From the NCBI RefSeq assembly GCF_040412425.1, contig NC_089744.1, positions 31,652,501 to 31,716,500 on the forward strand: a DNA stretch of 64,000 nucleotides, in the 5' to 3' direction. The stretch's first letter is position 1; each line of letters opens with the position of its first letter. The position numbers and the translations under genes are program-made. The notes below the pieces were generated by a model that saw only the letters and a list, made by a program, of their open reading frames with translations, was not told the DNA's origin and did no database searches. This stretch comes from Macrobrachium rosenbergii (lineage: Eukaryota; Arthropoda; Malacostraca; Decapoda; Palaemonidae). Positions 23,890 to 36,741 of the stretch are shown here, in pieces.

Positions 23890-24735
23890 CATGCAAGCTG
23901 TTTCTCATAAAAGTTGGCGCCCCAGAATTGAACAAAACACGTTACTGCCACAGTCAAGTTTTAGTCCTTCAAGTGCTGTTCTGCCATTAAACCCTTTGAC
24001 TTCTCATACATTGCACTTAGCCTCTCAACAATTTCCACTTTTTTCCCCTTTTCCCTCAATGGCAGTCAGCGTCAACATTTCGCTTTCATAAAGAAAAGAT
24101 GGCCTAGCAATCCTTTCTTCCCTACACTCCAATTTGTTTTCCAACGCATTCCCTTTAACCGTACTACTGCCCTTGCTACATTTATTCTGTGACCCCTATC
24201 ATCACTTACATTTATTCGCAAAGATCATTAAGACTTAACTCATACCATTCTTTCACCATCTACATAATCGTTTGCAAGCCCATCTTCCTGGCTTCCATTT
24301 ACTCATAACCATGTTGCCCACATCCACCTTGTACTCTCTTTCGCTTGTATCTGACATTTTTCTTCGCTATTACAAACTAACGGGATATCATCTCGAAACA
24401 TCAGAAACTCTCCAATTGACTCAACAGTCCCTTGTTTCACTAGTAATCCTCGCACCTACAAAATTAACACAGTCTTCACTTTCATCGCAAGATCTACCTG
24501 CTCTCAAGAAGTAACTTCAACCAAGCACCCTCACCGTTCTTCACAGAGTATTTCTACCAATTCTCTTATCTCTTCCTAGATCCATGAGTGCCACATGCAG
24601 ATCGACCCCTTACTCTTGCACTCTTCTTCAACTGCTGCAAAGTTTGATCCACATAGCCCCTCCTTGGTTAAACCCACACAGCTCTTTATCTAATCAAAAC
24701 TTCAGTTAATTGACGGTCGAAAGCTTGTTCATGGG
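23890..24735 (-). pseudogene. Non-LTR retrotransposon reverse transcriptase, heavily decayed
   Basis: Minus-strand reading in shifting frames gives, in the right order, a RRGYVDQ-like block near 24640-24665 (normally G.VDQ), then text matching motif A surroundings. FRDDIPLVCNSEEK follows at about 24357-24398, where the expected FADD motif C has Arg for Ala but keeps both aspartates. A TVKGNALENKLECREERIAR block near 24105-24165 and [13 protein letters not shown] near 24050-24095 close the piece. Every segment needs a different frame and many stops intervene, so this is a dead fragment. It is truncated by the large TA array. Strand and block order make chance resemblance unlikely. Confidence 0.68.
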
Positions 24736-25676
24736 TGGAACTGGAAATATGTTACAAAACTGCTTCAAAATAATATAACTGAAATAAGAGAATTCCTTTC
24801 CTTTTTACAAAAATGAACGCTTTCCTCTTACTATAATCTAGTGAGACATTTTTGTTATAATGTTATATACAAGAAAAAATCTACATTTGTCTATTAGAGT
24901 TTAAGCTGAAAACTTGAAGTAGCTTTCCAATGACCTACAGCAAGTGCAACAGTAACATAATTTTCTTTTATTGTTGATGTATATGGAGAAAAGGGAAAAA
25001 ATGCAAACCAAAACATTCCCCAGATTAAGAAGATTTGCTGTTAATAAACGGCTTTAAACAGTTATTCTAGTAAACAGATTATTTAGCGCCAACTTGAAAA
25101 ATGAGTGTATCGAATGTGCCTGAAGGGTGACGAGTTCAGTGACGAGCACTATTACTTGAAGGCAAATTCGTTTCACTGCAGTCCTAAAGCTTTACACGAG
25201 GGTCATCCCCCGGCTGCCAAGGCTTCTTGTTCTGTCTGGCATATTCAAGGCACTATGAACAAGTGCCAAAGTGCCACACCATGAATGAAGTTTCTTCCAC
25301 ATACCCCAGGCCCACCCATCTCCACCAACTCCCCTCCAATCCCCACACATCTCAAGATAAACCCCAAAAATAATCACCTCAAACCCCTACCCGTCCCCAC
25401 CCCCCTTCCTTCATCCTAGCCAACCCAAGCCTGGCAAAGTCTAGTGCACCCAGCCAAAAAAAGAAAAATAAACCTTCCTGCTATTTCAGGACACTCGCCG
25501 ACTTATCTGAGCCTACCCTGAGCCAAAAACTGTCCCAAGAAGCCAGAGAGAGACTCGACAAATTTAATGGTGGTGGGGAAGCAGGGAGGGGGGGGAGCTA
25601 TCATGGAGACAACCGGCCACATATTATAGTGGGTATGTGTCAAGGAGCTAGGTAAGCAAGAGGCCATGCAGCAAAT

Positions 25677-25680
<4 letters not shown>

Positions 25681-25728
<48 letters not shown>
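25681..25728. repeat. (AG)n microsatellite
   Basis: A perfect GA run of 48 bp. Confidence 0.96.
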
Positions 25729-25731
<3 letters not shown>

Positions 25732-26064
25732 GAAGTAGTGGGAAGGGGTACTTGTTAACAGATTAAATGTAATCAAGGTGACATGACAGGGAGACGACAG
25801 TAATTAAAATTCTTAGTCCAAATAGCAAGAGGAAGAACACCACATAAAGTACCTAGCCAATTAAAATAATCTGTTATCTAATATAGCCCACATATAACAA
25901 AGGTGTTCATGACTTCCAAGTAAAAAAAAACCATACATTCTCATCTTGTTAATAATCATTTGATTTAAGTAGATTAACAAAAACTCCCTCAAAAAAATTT
26001 TGTGTGATATACAATGGAATGACAACATCAATAATAGCATGCCTGAAGAAACCTCAGAACAGAA

Positions 26065-26294
26065 CAGATTCCAATTTATACCTTGGGGACCTCCACCCTG
26101 ACCCGAAAGCCTGCCCACCCACCCACCGGGACCAGCGCCAGACTGCTAAAACCATTGACGCCGAGGGCTATCATGAAAATGATGAAGTCCCTCCCGCACC
26201 ACAGTCACTTCTACCTGACAGGAAATGTACAAAATATTATGCCCCGATCGATGACTACATTGAAGAAAAAATATATTTCGAAGGCGATGTGTAA
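26065..26294 (+). CDS. Possible terminal coding exon of unknown gene
   Basis: After AAACCTCAG, a weak acceptor-like site, a plus-strand frame stays open for 76 codons to the TAA at 26292-26294. The peptide is hydrophilic and acidic, with PTHRDQRQTAKTIDAEGYHE and KYYAPIDDYIEEKIYFEGDV at its end. The local GC is higher than the surroundings and no repeat lies in it. There is no polypyrimidine tract, and an overlapping frame is also open. I do not recognise the protein, so this may be chance or a transposon remnant. Confidence 0.22.
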
Positions 26295-26953
26295 CTAGTC
26301 TTCAAAATTTTGCCACAGTGACTCGCCTTGGCGAACACAAAATAGTCACAGTAAAATTTTAATGACAATTTAGCCTGTTTCAACAGTTACTGTGGCAGTG
26401 GTAAAATTATAAGCAGAATATTGGTGGTAAGTAAACCTCACCTTGGCAAAGTGAAACGATACTAAAATACTACATAAACGAGGAACAACGGCGAGCGTTG
26501 AACACAAGACCCTTCCATAAACGGTGGTAATTACGAGGCAATAAATGGACTCCTCGTCACTCGATAAGTTTGCATACCAACATCAGCAATAGATGAAGAC
26601 GAAGTCGAACAACGGAGATAAAGCAAGAAGATAATTATTGCGAGATAAAAAAAAAAGTGAAAATAAAAAAAGGACTGCTCCCTCTACAACTGCCCTAGAA
26701 TGGTGCCTTTTGTTTCCCCGAAAGAGGTTATACCCTCTGGCGCCTTTGTTCGCATAAAAGCCTGTGGCCACGGGTGAGTAGGAATGGGGGAGGCAGCGAT
26801 GGAAGGTTAACACAAGCTGGAATTCTAAGGGCAACTCCAGTGAAATAGAGGTTAATATATACATTTTTTTTAAATCTATAGTATAAATCAGAAATTATAG
26901 CCATGTTCGGTTACCAATATTTTAATCAATCCGCCAACTCCCACCCAACCCCC

Positions 26954-26954
<1 letters not shown>

Positions 26955-27001
<47 letters not shown>
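26955..27001. repeat. (CT)n microsatellite
   Basis: A perfect CT run of 47 bp. Confidence 0.96.
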
Positions 27002-27004
<3 letters not shown>

Positions 27005-27245
27005 TTGTGGCAAATTCTAACCTGGCTGTAAGTATAAAGATATATCATCGATTAACCTAAAATCCCTGTGGTAGGAACTAGACAAAATTATGGGGTACGT
27101 ATCATGGTGCAGACGCAACATTGGGTTTATATTTGCAATTCGCATGACTGACAGGTAACATGTATGAGCTAATTGTAAAGGAAATTGGGCCAATTCAAAA
27201 ATGAGGTCAGCCAGGTGAAGTATTTCTGTCGCTGTTAAATCAATA

Positions 27246-27248
<3 letters not shown>

Positions 27249-27322
<74 letters not shown>
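27249..27322. repeat. (GA)n microsatellite
   Basis: A perfect GA run of 74 bp. Confidence 0.97.
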
Positions 27323-27325
<3 letters not shown>

Positions 27326-28042
27326 GGTGCCAATCCTGATATCAAAAACTCATAGTTATCATAATGATATCCAAAATTATAAGTGGAATGCTTTTCAGTT
27401 AACTAACCTTCTCGATAACCTTGTCAAAAGATTACCCGTCCGTAAGTCTACAGTTAAAACAGCTTGAACCTGCTTACTAATCCTATAAGAAAGGAAACCA
27501 AGGAAATGTAAGTACAGTTTCTTTCCTACCTATAGCCTATTTGCAGTAATACACGGTTACCATAAATATCCCGCCGTATATATAGCTTTAACCATCGGCC
27601 TTGGGAGATAGGAGAGTATGAGAAAGACAGAACGCTCATAACATCTGAAAGAATTGGGATTCCTCGTCGTCTGAAGAGGCTGAGGGGGAAGACGAAGAAG
27701 AGCGATGGTGTCAGGTGATGCTTGCGGCCAATCAAGCAGTAAAGTCCTCACATTCCGAGGATGCCAGATGACGACACAGTTAAGTAAGGTGTGTGCTTAC
27801 ATCAAGCTTGTTTCCCCAAATAATGCAACTAGGACTGAAAGAGGTCCCTTAGGAAGTCAAATTAATTATGAAACAAATGGAGCTTTTCCCGCAACTGGGA
27901 CTGTTTTGCAAACTTTCCTGCCTTTTCCACATGCGAGAGATAAAACATTCTTATTTTCAATCTGTTCCCCAAGAGGATACAAAAGAGAATTAGTCATGGG
28001 GTATGACACGCAACTGAACAAGAACAACCATATAACAAAACA

Positions 28043-28044
<2 letters not shown>
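27323..28044. other. Non-coding stretch, nothing recognised
   Basis: The longest frame (from 27705) has no family resemblance and runs on into the CT and TA repeats. Confidence 0.5.

Positions 28045-28084
<40 letters not shown>
28045..28084. repeat. (CT)n microsatellite
   Basis: A CT run of 40 bp, 48 bp before a TA array. Confidence 0.95.
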
Positions 28085-28088
<4 letters not shown>

Positions 28089-28129
28089 AAAAATGAAATG
28101 ACTTACATCCAATGTAACTGTTACTCATA

Positions 28130-28132
<3 letters not shown>

Positions 28133-28222
<90 letters not shown>
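28133..28222. repeat. (TA)n microsatellite
   Basis: A perfect TA run of 90 bp. Confidence 0.97.
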
Positions 28223-28224
<2 letters not shown>

Positions 28225-29218
28225 CATAATGAGACCTTCAAACATCTGTATTCTCCTCAAGAAACTTGATGTTACAACGTTTTCCAATCTCGCATGCAGG
28301 GCCTAAAGAAGAGCTTTTTCTGTAGAACTCCTCTGTCCTTTTACATGGACGGTCATACACCAGCATGAATTTGTCGACAAAACGCTAATAACGAACTGCA
28401 CCGTAATCTTTACTAGGGACATGCAGCAAGGGTCCTAAGGGCTATCGGAAACTCCCAACAATTAATGATGATAAAAAAATTCAACGAGATCGTTTTAAGA
28501 TGAAGATAGCGTCATTTACAACTGATAACGTAAAAGTTAAAGGCATTCAAGCCCTTCCAGTGTGGAAAAGGGCAAAAACCATTCGGGGACTCGGAGGAAA
28601 AACCGTGACTCGGTTCCCTAGAGAACCCAAATGCCATCCTGTTTCTCAGCACTTGGGAAACGGAAGAAACGCCATCCCCATTCAATAACAAATGGGGCAG
28701 ACAGCGCAGCAACCTTTCAAGTGCATCTAAGAACACCGTTTTTCATCAATATGTACATTAACATAGATCTCACTCGTCAGTGTAAAACAAGTAAACATAC
28801 AACTTCAACAGAGCATAAATATAAATATCGCTTCCGTGTTTGTTAGACACCACCATTCTCCTTTTATTTTCTTAATCCTTGTTTCTTTGGACCAGGACTG
28901 GAAAAGGGCACATTAAACTAGCTGTCCATTCGTTCTCATAGACCCTAAAAACAGAAAATGACTTACTGCTTTGGCGCATACTTCAATGTCCCACATCCCC
29001 GAAGAGCACTAAACATGTGCATCATTTACAACCAACAGAAATGAAGCGTATGAAATGCAAATTAAAATCTCCAGTGCAGGTAACAAATTAATGCGACTTT
29101 CATTAAGAAATGGGAACGCATGACCACTAATAACATCATATTCCTTTGAGAATCACTAACAGCACATTGACCTCAAAAGTTCGAATCTAATTCAAAACAC
29201 TCCACAATAATTAGTTCC

Positions 29219-29221
<3 letters not shown>
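28223..29221. other. Non-coding stretch, nothing recognised
   Basis: No gene, RNA or mobile-element signature seen. Confidence 0.5.

Positions 29222-29285
<64 letters not shown>
29222..29285. repeat. (AG)n microsatellite
   Basis: A perfect AG run of 64 bp. Confidence 0.97.
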
Positions 29286-29287
<2 letters not shown>

Positions 29288-29396
29288 CGAACAAAAAAAT
29301 GGGAACGACGAAAGAAAAATGTAACGAAACTCAATGCCAAAGGCTATGGAGCCAAGGAGATAAACAATAGTACTGGCACATGGAATTCACACACGG

Positions 29397-29400
<4 letters not shown>

Positions 29401-29434
<34 letters not shown>
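29401..29434. repeat. (GA)n microsatellite
   Basis: A perfect GA run of 34 bp. Confidence 0.95.
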
Positions 29435-29438
<4 letters not shown>

Positions 29439-29823
29439 TTAAACTTCTAAGCATATCTAAGAAATTTAATCGCAAGCTTGCTAACATTTTAAAACACATT
29501 AATCATTTCATAAAAACTTTTTTAAGAGAATGAATATTAGGCAAGTTATGTTTAAACGCGATCAATTTATTCCCGAATAAATATGTAAAACGTACAGACT
29601 TTAAGGGCGGTAGTTTACCCGAGGCTCCAGCAAAGGCGTAAGCCCACCCGCATATAATTTATAAACAAGACTTATCAATGGAACACTAACCTCAGACGCT
29701 AATAAATTTATGCCCTTTCCTCTTTTTATCTATTTAGCAGGTGCGAATATTTTTTTCCAACCCTCTGGATGTTCTTGTGTACTGTCACTTCACATACACA
29801 CATATATACAGTACATATGTGTA

Positions 29824-29973
<150 letters not shown>

Positions 29974-30073
29974 AGCTTCTAAAACTATGTATCAGTTCTC
30001 TTGAAGATGTCTTGGAAAATAATAAAGGCATAACAAGTCAAGATTTAGACCCTTTGTGTTATTTTTTCCAGTG

Positions 30074-30185
<112 letters not shown>

Positions 30186-31414
30186 TTTCTCTCTCCCTCC
30201 ATGCAGAGTACCACAGAGAGAAGGGCATGACAAGGGGCACTGCCGGCTATAGCGTGAGACCTGTGCTAATCTTAGACGGTTTTCACCTACAATAAACAGC
30301 GTCGTTTTGTTCTAACCCTCCAAAATTACAATCAAATCATAAAGTACTGCACTTTTAAGTTCGGAATTAGGATTAGCAGCCAAAAATACATTTTACTAAC
30401 TTTGAGTTTCTAGATATACTTTTTTAAATCAGGAAATTTCCTCTCTGGCAGAAGATTCAAGTCCGATGCATTCTATAGAGTTCCAGTACGGTTCAAACCT
30501 TTCTCAGAACTTGTAATTGTTGTATGTCTGTCTATATGGGGTATTACGATTATTCACGTGTAATAATTAATTACTTTTAATTTATATAAACTTAACTTGG
30601 TAAACTTATTCAGTTTTATTTAAGTGATAATAATATAAAATATCCTGGCATTTTAAAACATACTCCATTTAAGATATTAATTTAAAGAGAAGGAAAGGAC
30701 GCTCTATTTTGGTTAAAATCTGTGGCTTAGCCCTCATGTTGCGAAGGGCTGTTATTCCTCCACAAACATGCATGGCCTTAGAGCTGAAAGATTTTTACGT
30801 TTAATAAATTTTGTACATGCCACCTGTCAATGTAAATAATATTTTCATATATGAAGAATAGTTATGAATCTACAACCCGATGATTTCGTCAAGCTATTTT
30901 AACAATCACGAAAGACAATCGAGTAAGTACAAATCTAGATATGGCATTAAGATGACTGGACCAAGGTGCAAAATAAATCAAATGTTTTACGTATACCTGA
31001 ATAATTCTTAGGGTTCAGATAATTTCTAAGTCGCTTAATTACAAAGTAAGATGGACTCAGGTACCGAGCGCAACTTGTATTCTTTAGCTAACACCCATCC
31101 AAGTACTGGCCACTGTCACCGTTACCAATCTTTGCTCCTACAACACTTGGTGGTGGAGCGACCTTGTCAATGACGCCGATGATGTGCTTGTGCGTTGCGT
31201 GAGTATTCGTGTGCGCATGGATTTCCCCAATTGGCCACCTTTATTTACAAATGACTGATAATTATCTTCCCACCAAGAGAGGAGTGGAGGTCATTTTTAC
31301 TTCCCTTGTTTACAGCACTCTCAGACCGCCACCTTTGTCCTGAAGGTATTTCTTCCTCAACGAAGCGTCAAAATGTTACTCAATAAAACTTAGAATATCA
31401 AGAATGACATTGCT
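30186..31414. other. Non-coding stretch, nothing recognised
   Basis: No coding or mobile-element signature seen. Confidence 0.5.
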
Positions 31415-31443
31415 AGAGAGAGAGTGAGAGAGAGAGAGAGAGA
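31415..31443. repeat. (AG)n microsatellite with one break
   Basis: An AG run of 29 bp interrupted once by GTGA. Confidence 0.9.
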
Positions 31444-31545
31444 TTGTTGGCTAGAGGATGTTTGAAGGTTCTACGACCAAGAAGTCACTTAGCAACTCAC
31501 CTGCCCCCTCTCTCTCTCCTTACACAAACGCAACACACTTAAGCA

Positions 31546-31568
31546 TTTATATATATATATATATATAT
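31546..31568. repeat. (TA)n microsatellite, short
   Basis: A TA run of 23 bp. Confidence 0.9.
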
Positions 31569-33029
31569 CGTCTTATCATTACCAATGTAAAAAAAAAAAC
31601 GAAATTGACCAAAATACAAAAAAAATTTTCAGAGCATGAACAACAGCAATTCCACTGACAAAAGCAACCAACAACACTAACAATGACATCATCACAACAA
31701 AGGACGTTATTGTGTAATAACAAAGAAAGCAGGACAGCTCAGTAAAGTAGGCTGGTGGATTTCCATGGAACATCATCCAGAACTCGATGCGACGCCCTCC
31801 AGCGTTCAAGGCAATATTACGAAAACAACTGTGTTTCAGCTCTTAAAATACACCCAGAGTTTTACATCTCCTCTGCACCATACTGTGTTTTGCGTACAAA
31901 ACACAGTATGGTTTTGGGAACTGTAAAGGTACTTGGTGCATCAGTATTATGCTGTACACAGTTGATGTTTCTTTGCCTTGAACTCAAATGCCGTTCAAAT
32001 CTGAATCACACCCACTGTTTCACTTTTAAAATAAATCAGGTGTTCTAATCCCAAATGCATTGAGTATTTTAATTAGAAATTCCTTCGTGACTAACTTCAA
32101 ATGCTCACTGAGCCTTCAACTTTGAAATGGCAACATTTAACTTGCCGTAAAAACATCCCAGGAATGAACCCGAAATTTTTATTTCATATTCAAACACCTT
32201 TTGAATGAAGACCTTAATATTTCTTGACTGCAAAATGGCAAGTGTATCATATTAGCATAATTAATTATTATAAGTTTCTGTAACTTTTCTATCACTGTAA
32301 TTATATCAGCAATGGTACGTATGTGTCTGAAACAGGAGGACTATCCCCCCAAAAAAAGTCTGAATATGAAAGGCATTAATCATGGCCTTCTTGTTCATTT
32401 CCATTAAAAGTTCTACTATACGAGTAGGATAAGCATGAGATAGACGGAAGAGCAATTATTTATGAAGCACGCAAGAGGACGTGGAAGAAAACTGACCTAT
32501 GAGATGAGGAAGTCACTATCTTGCACTGCCTGATAAAGCTTTGTTTTTCAACACTCGACTACTTGGGAGACGTGTGCCGAAGGGTTTACGTGGAATACAA
32601 AACACGTTCACCAGACTACAAAAGTAAAGTACATCCTTCAATGTTGTCGTGTCTATTGTGTTTCATTTGTCATTCTCATCTTTCGGGCTCCAACGCTTTT
32701 GCACTCATGTTCTTCCTTTACTCAACTGGCTCTATTCTATCCCAATCAAGTACTAACGGTTCCTCGGGCTCTCCACCAATCAAAATGAAATCATAATCAA
32801 ATCAGAATTCAGATAAGTGTTTTCTGTCTGATTAAAAGAAGTCTGACTTGAGAAAAAATGGGACTTAGCAGAAAACGACTGCGTTAGGCGAAAATGAACA
32901 ACGAAAAACAAAATCTGAAAGAAAACAGAACAGACTGGAACTACATACGAAAGTACATAACGGGGCATAAACCACAACAGGACTAGCACTGTGTTCCAGC
33001 AGTTGAAATAAACTTGGCTGTATTAAAGT

Positions 33030-33033
<4 letters not shown>
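31569..33033. other. Non-coding stretch with one perfect hairpin
   Basis: Only the 15-bp hairpin at 31878-31911 stands out. Open frames are short and unrecognised. Confidence 0.5.
31878..31911. repeat. Perfect 15-bp hairpin
   Basis: CCATACTGTGTTTTG (31878-31892) and its exact complement (31897-31911) enclose a 4-nt CGTA loop. Confidence 0.9.
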
Positions 33034-33110
<77 letters not shown>

Positions 33111-33131
33111 AAGGTACACTATAATGTTTCT

Positions 33132-33193
<62 letters not shown>

Positions 33194-33225
33194 AGCCAAA
33201 ACTGCAGGTACACTATAATGTTTCT

Positions 33226-33279
<54 letters not shown>

Positions 33280-33311
33280 AGCCAAAACTGCAGGTACACT
33301 ATAATGTTTCT

Positions 33312-33381
<70 letters not shown>

Positions 33382-33412
33382 AGCCAAAACTGCAGGTACA
33401 CTATAATGTTTC
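33034..33412. repeat. Compound tandem array: 41-bp unit alternating with (AG)n
   Basis: AG tracts at 33034-33107, 33137-33190, 33231-33276 and 33317-33378 alternate with copies of a unit running from TCAAGCCAAAACTGCAGGTA to CACTATAATGTTTCTAATAC. The unit is partial at 33107-33136, complete at 33191-33230 and 33277-33316, and diverges at its end in the last copy (33379-33412). Both complete copies are identical, and only AG tract length varies. This is tandem duplication of a microsatellite together with its flank. Confidence 0.95.
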
Positions 33413-33846
33413 CCCGGCAAGAATGTGAACAAAAAGTCAGCTGCATTTTTTAAATTTCACCTACCTTTTTCTCTTGTTTCAGCAAGCTTTTACCCATTAA
33501 ACTAAGTGACGTGACCTTCGAGGTAACTCTATCCTCTTAAAACTCGCTTAATGTGTTCACTCGATACTGAGGCACTTGTAACAGCAATAATGAAAAATGC
33601 AAAAAGAATTTGAAATAAAAGAAAAACTTACAATTGAACCTCGTGTGCCGAGCAGTTTTCTGTAACTCTGCCTAATGACTCACGCACTTCAGTGTTAATT
33701 ATATTCGGGGTAATTATAACAATTATAATTATTTATTCGCCTGACAGAAAGATTATTAATACCTTCTAATTCAGTCTATCAACTTTAATAACACAGATAA
33801 GGTTGCTCTACGTGCAGAGGCAAATTGAATCGTAAGCATTTTCCAC

Positions 33847-33848
<2 letters not shown>
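33413..33848. other. Non-coding stretch, nothing recognised
   Basis: AT-rich sequence with no coding signature. Confidence 0.5.

Positions 33849-33921
<73 letters not shown>
33849..33921. repeat. (GA)n microsatellite
   Basis: A perfect GA run of 73 bp. Confidence 0.97.
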
Positions 33922-33923
<2 letters not shown>

Positions 33924-34252
33924 TTGAACGTTTTAGGTCTAGAGGTCTTAAAACACAGAAGTGTCCACCTACACATCGATGCAATTTACGCTATGAGGTC
34001 ATAAGCAAGAGAACCAAAACGTACAGTACGAGCTAAAAATCAGCAGAGAAAAAAAGAAACGTGATGTTCACAAGTGGAGAAGGCAATATGGTTTCGAACA
34101 GCTGTAAAATGACGACTGGAAAAATAAAGACCTAGCAACATATAAAAGAATAAAAGAAAGTTTTAACTCCAGTAAGACAGTTTCTTCACGCTTTTAAAAC
34201 GATTGTCAAGGTGGTCTTTCAGTGCAGTTTTTATTCGATTATTTGTTATTTG

Positions 34253-34257
<5 letters not shown>

Positions 34258-34345
<88 letters not shown>
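34258..34345. repeat. (AT)n microsatellite
   Basis: A perfect AT run of 88 bp. Confidence 0.97.
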
Positions 34346-34346
<1 letters not shown>

Positions 34347-34846
34347 TATATTTATATTTACATTTAAGCTAGAGTAATTAAATGTATTTCTGCGCAAGCA
34401 GCATAATCAGGATTAGAGATACAGCAGACACTGTAAAATTTAAGACAAAATCTGAGTGGCTGCCAATATGATTGCACAGCTTTGGGGTTATGTCAAATAT
34501 CACCTGAAAACCACAATGAACTAGAGAACTCATTCAATAATCTACAGGATGCTCAACACGCATTCTCACACGTTCACGAGAAAAAATAAGGTAAATAGCT
34601 AAAAAATGATCGAGGCAAATATAAGAACATATTTCCAACAGGAGAAATAGGTCATGAAGTGACAAGTGACCTAAATTTTGTACAGCTACAATCTTTTAAA
34701 ACGTCCTGTAAAAAAAGTGCAGGCGAAGGAACCCAGATGGCATTTTGTCGTCATGTAAAGGCCGTCAATGTTTGCTGGTCCTTCTCATCATCATTTTGTT
34801 ACTTCCTAAGTTAACAGTCATTCCTACTGTGCACTTTGCAATAATC

Positions 34847-34901
34847 ATTATCATTATTATTATTATTATTACTGTTGTTGTTGTTGTTGTTGTTGTTGTT
34901 G
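34847..34901. repeat. Compound (ATT)n(GTT)n trinucleotide repeat
   Basis: ATT units change to TTG/GTT units at about 34871. Confidence 0.93.
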
Positions 34902-35329
34902 CTGTTTATACTGTACAATTACTTGTCCTTCTGCCGCTTGAGAGCACTACAACATAGTCTCTTTATCTCATCTACTTACTATCTCAATTCTTCCTTTCCA
35001 TACATTTCCCTTTACTGTACATCTTTATCACCTCTCTAGAAAAAAAAAAAAAAACTGATGACCCGCATGGCCTCGGAAATCATGGAAGAGCATACAACCC
35101 ATCACCAAACTTGGTTCCAGGGAAATTGCCAATAAATTCATCTTCCTCCCTTCTGCGTGGGGTCAATATTTGGGATCTCATCACCTATACCCATTATAGT
35201 CTCCTATCACCAACCGCTAACCATATCCCCTCAAATGCTTATTCCTACAAATGTTTCTTTTTACCGCCATTATAAACTTCGGACAATCGACAACGTCACT
35301 TACACGAGCCAATGTATTTATTGAACAGG

Positions 35330-35331
<2 letters not shown>

Positions 35332-35389
<58 letters not shown>
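35332..35389. repeat. (CT)n microsatellite
   Basis: A perfect TC run of 58 bp. Confidence 0.97.
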
Positions 35390-35392
<3 letters not shown>

Positions 35393-36741
35393 GACATTAT
35401 CAGTAAACCCTGTACCCGGATGGTGGTCAACTGATACAGGTAGCAGCTGGGGTTTGGAATAATATTTAAAAAAAGAAAAACATAAAAACGCCAGTGACCA
35501 ATGCTCTGTCTTTGATGTTTCCCGCCAAACTAAAGAACAATTATACATACCAACAATTTTAACCTTAAAATTGTTAATGATCACAAAAGTACACTGAATT
35601 TGTCATGCAGACAAGATACGATTAGAATGAAAATATTCGTCACAACAACAACTGCCAAATGAGTAGGCTACTTTGCAAAATTAAAACAGCCTGGTGCAAG
35701 GCCATAAACCCAATGTTACCAGACATTTGGTGGCTTTAACACCATGCACAAATTCCCTGGTTTTAATTTCCGGTTTAGTAATGCATTAGTGGTTGCCATT
35801 TTGCCTCAAATGACGGGTTCCTCCGAAATCCAGCAATCATCACTTCGTCCAAGAGATTTACAATGCTATAGACGCTCCTCTGCAAGGAACACACTGAACT
35901 GTTGTCTCAGATCAATGGTGATTTCGAAGTAGCATTGAAAACATACCTATTTGTGGGTATTAAGGGCATCAAAAACTGGCATTTCTTCGCTTTTCTTCCC
36001 TCATGCCGTAATCGCTACCCGCCCATTCTTTTATATAATGTGGCAGGAAAGGTTATTACGTCATAAAGCCAGGCCACTATTTGGCAGTGAAGATACTTGG
36101 CAAACCTATTTTACTCCCCAAAACCCACGTGTAGTATGTGGGCGTGTGCGTGTGCGTGAGCTCGAAAGCGCATATCCGCTATCACTAACCAACCAGTACA
36201 CGCATCTAAAAAGCAGTTGGACAAGTTCTTGGTCTCATTCCAGATGTACCAGTAAGTGATACTATCGTTAGGCAGCGACCTCTACACGACACACAATTCA
36301 AACACGATCCGGCACATCGATTTCGATTCTTACGTCAGATCCGACATCAACATTCTCAAAAACTGGTTCAGTAATAATAGTGGCTGTGAAAATAGAACAC
36401 CAAAGAAAAAAGAACAATAACAGTACAGCGCCAGGTATAAATGGTACTGAAAAAATAAACAGCATATATTTAAAACAAAACAGGATCATTCACAAATGGA
36501 TGTAAATATGTCCAACAGCCGTTGACCTTCAACGGAGATCAATAAGACTAACTTAATTACAAAAACAATAAGGAGCAACAAAAAGTGGTGGATACACAAT
36601 AAAACAAAACAAAAAACAAAAAATCCTGTTACAGTGTGAATAAAATGCACCAACAAGCCCGGTCACTTAACTGCTTGAAATGTTTAGGATTAGAGGGTTT
36701 CTGCTACTTCCTTGTCTCGGGATCTGACTGGGGACCGCTCG

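Larger units (their letters stand above)
24736..27248. other. Mostly non-coding stretch with one possible exon
   Basis: Holds the AG run at 25681-25728, the weak exon candidate at 26065-26294 and the CT run at 26955-27001. A C-rich segment lies near 25300-25450. Nothing else is recognised. Confidence 0.5.
34346..36741. other. Non-coding stretch, nothing recognised
   Basis: Apart from the ATT/GTT repeat (34847-34901), an A run (35041-35054) and the CT run (35332-35389), I see no gene or mobile-element signature. Several frames of 60-100 codons show no family resemblance. Confidence 0.45.

Noticed and set aside
27705..28223. Plus-strand 172-codon frame
   Set aside because: About a third of it is CT and TA repeat translation, and the rest shows no family resemblance or codon pattern.
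33034..33412. Repeat-and-spacer pattern that superficially resembles a CRISPR array
   Set aside because: The variable parts are pure AG tracts, there are no cas genes, and the setting is a eukaryotic genome. It is a tandem duplication of a microsatellite and its flank.
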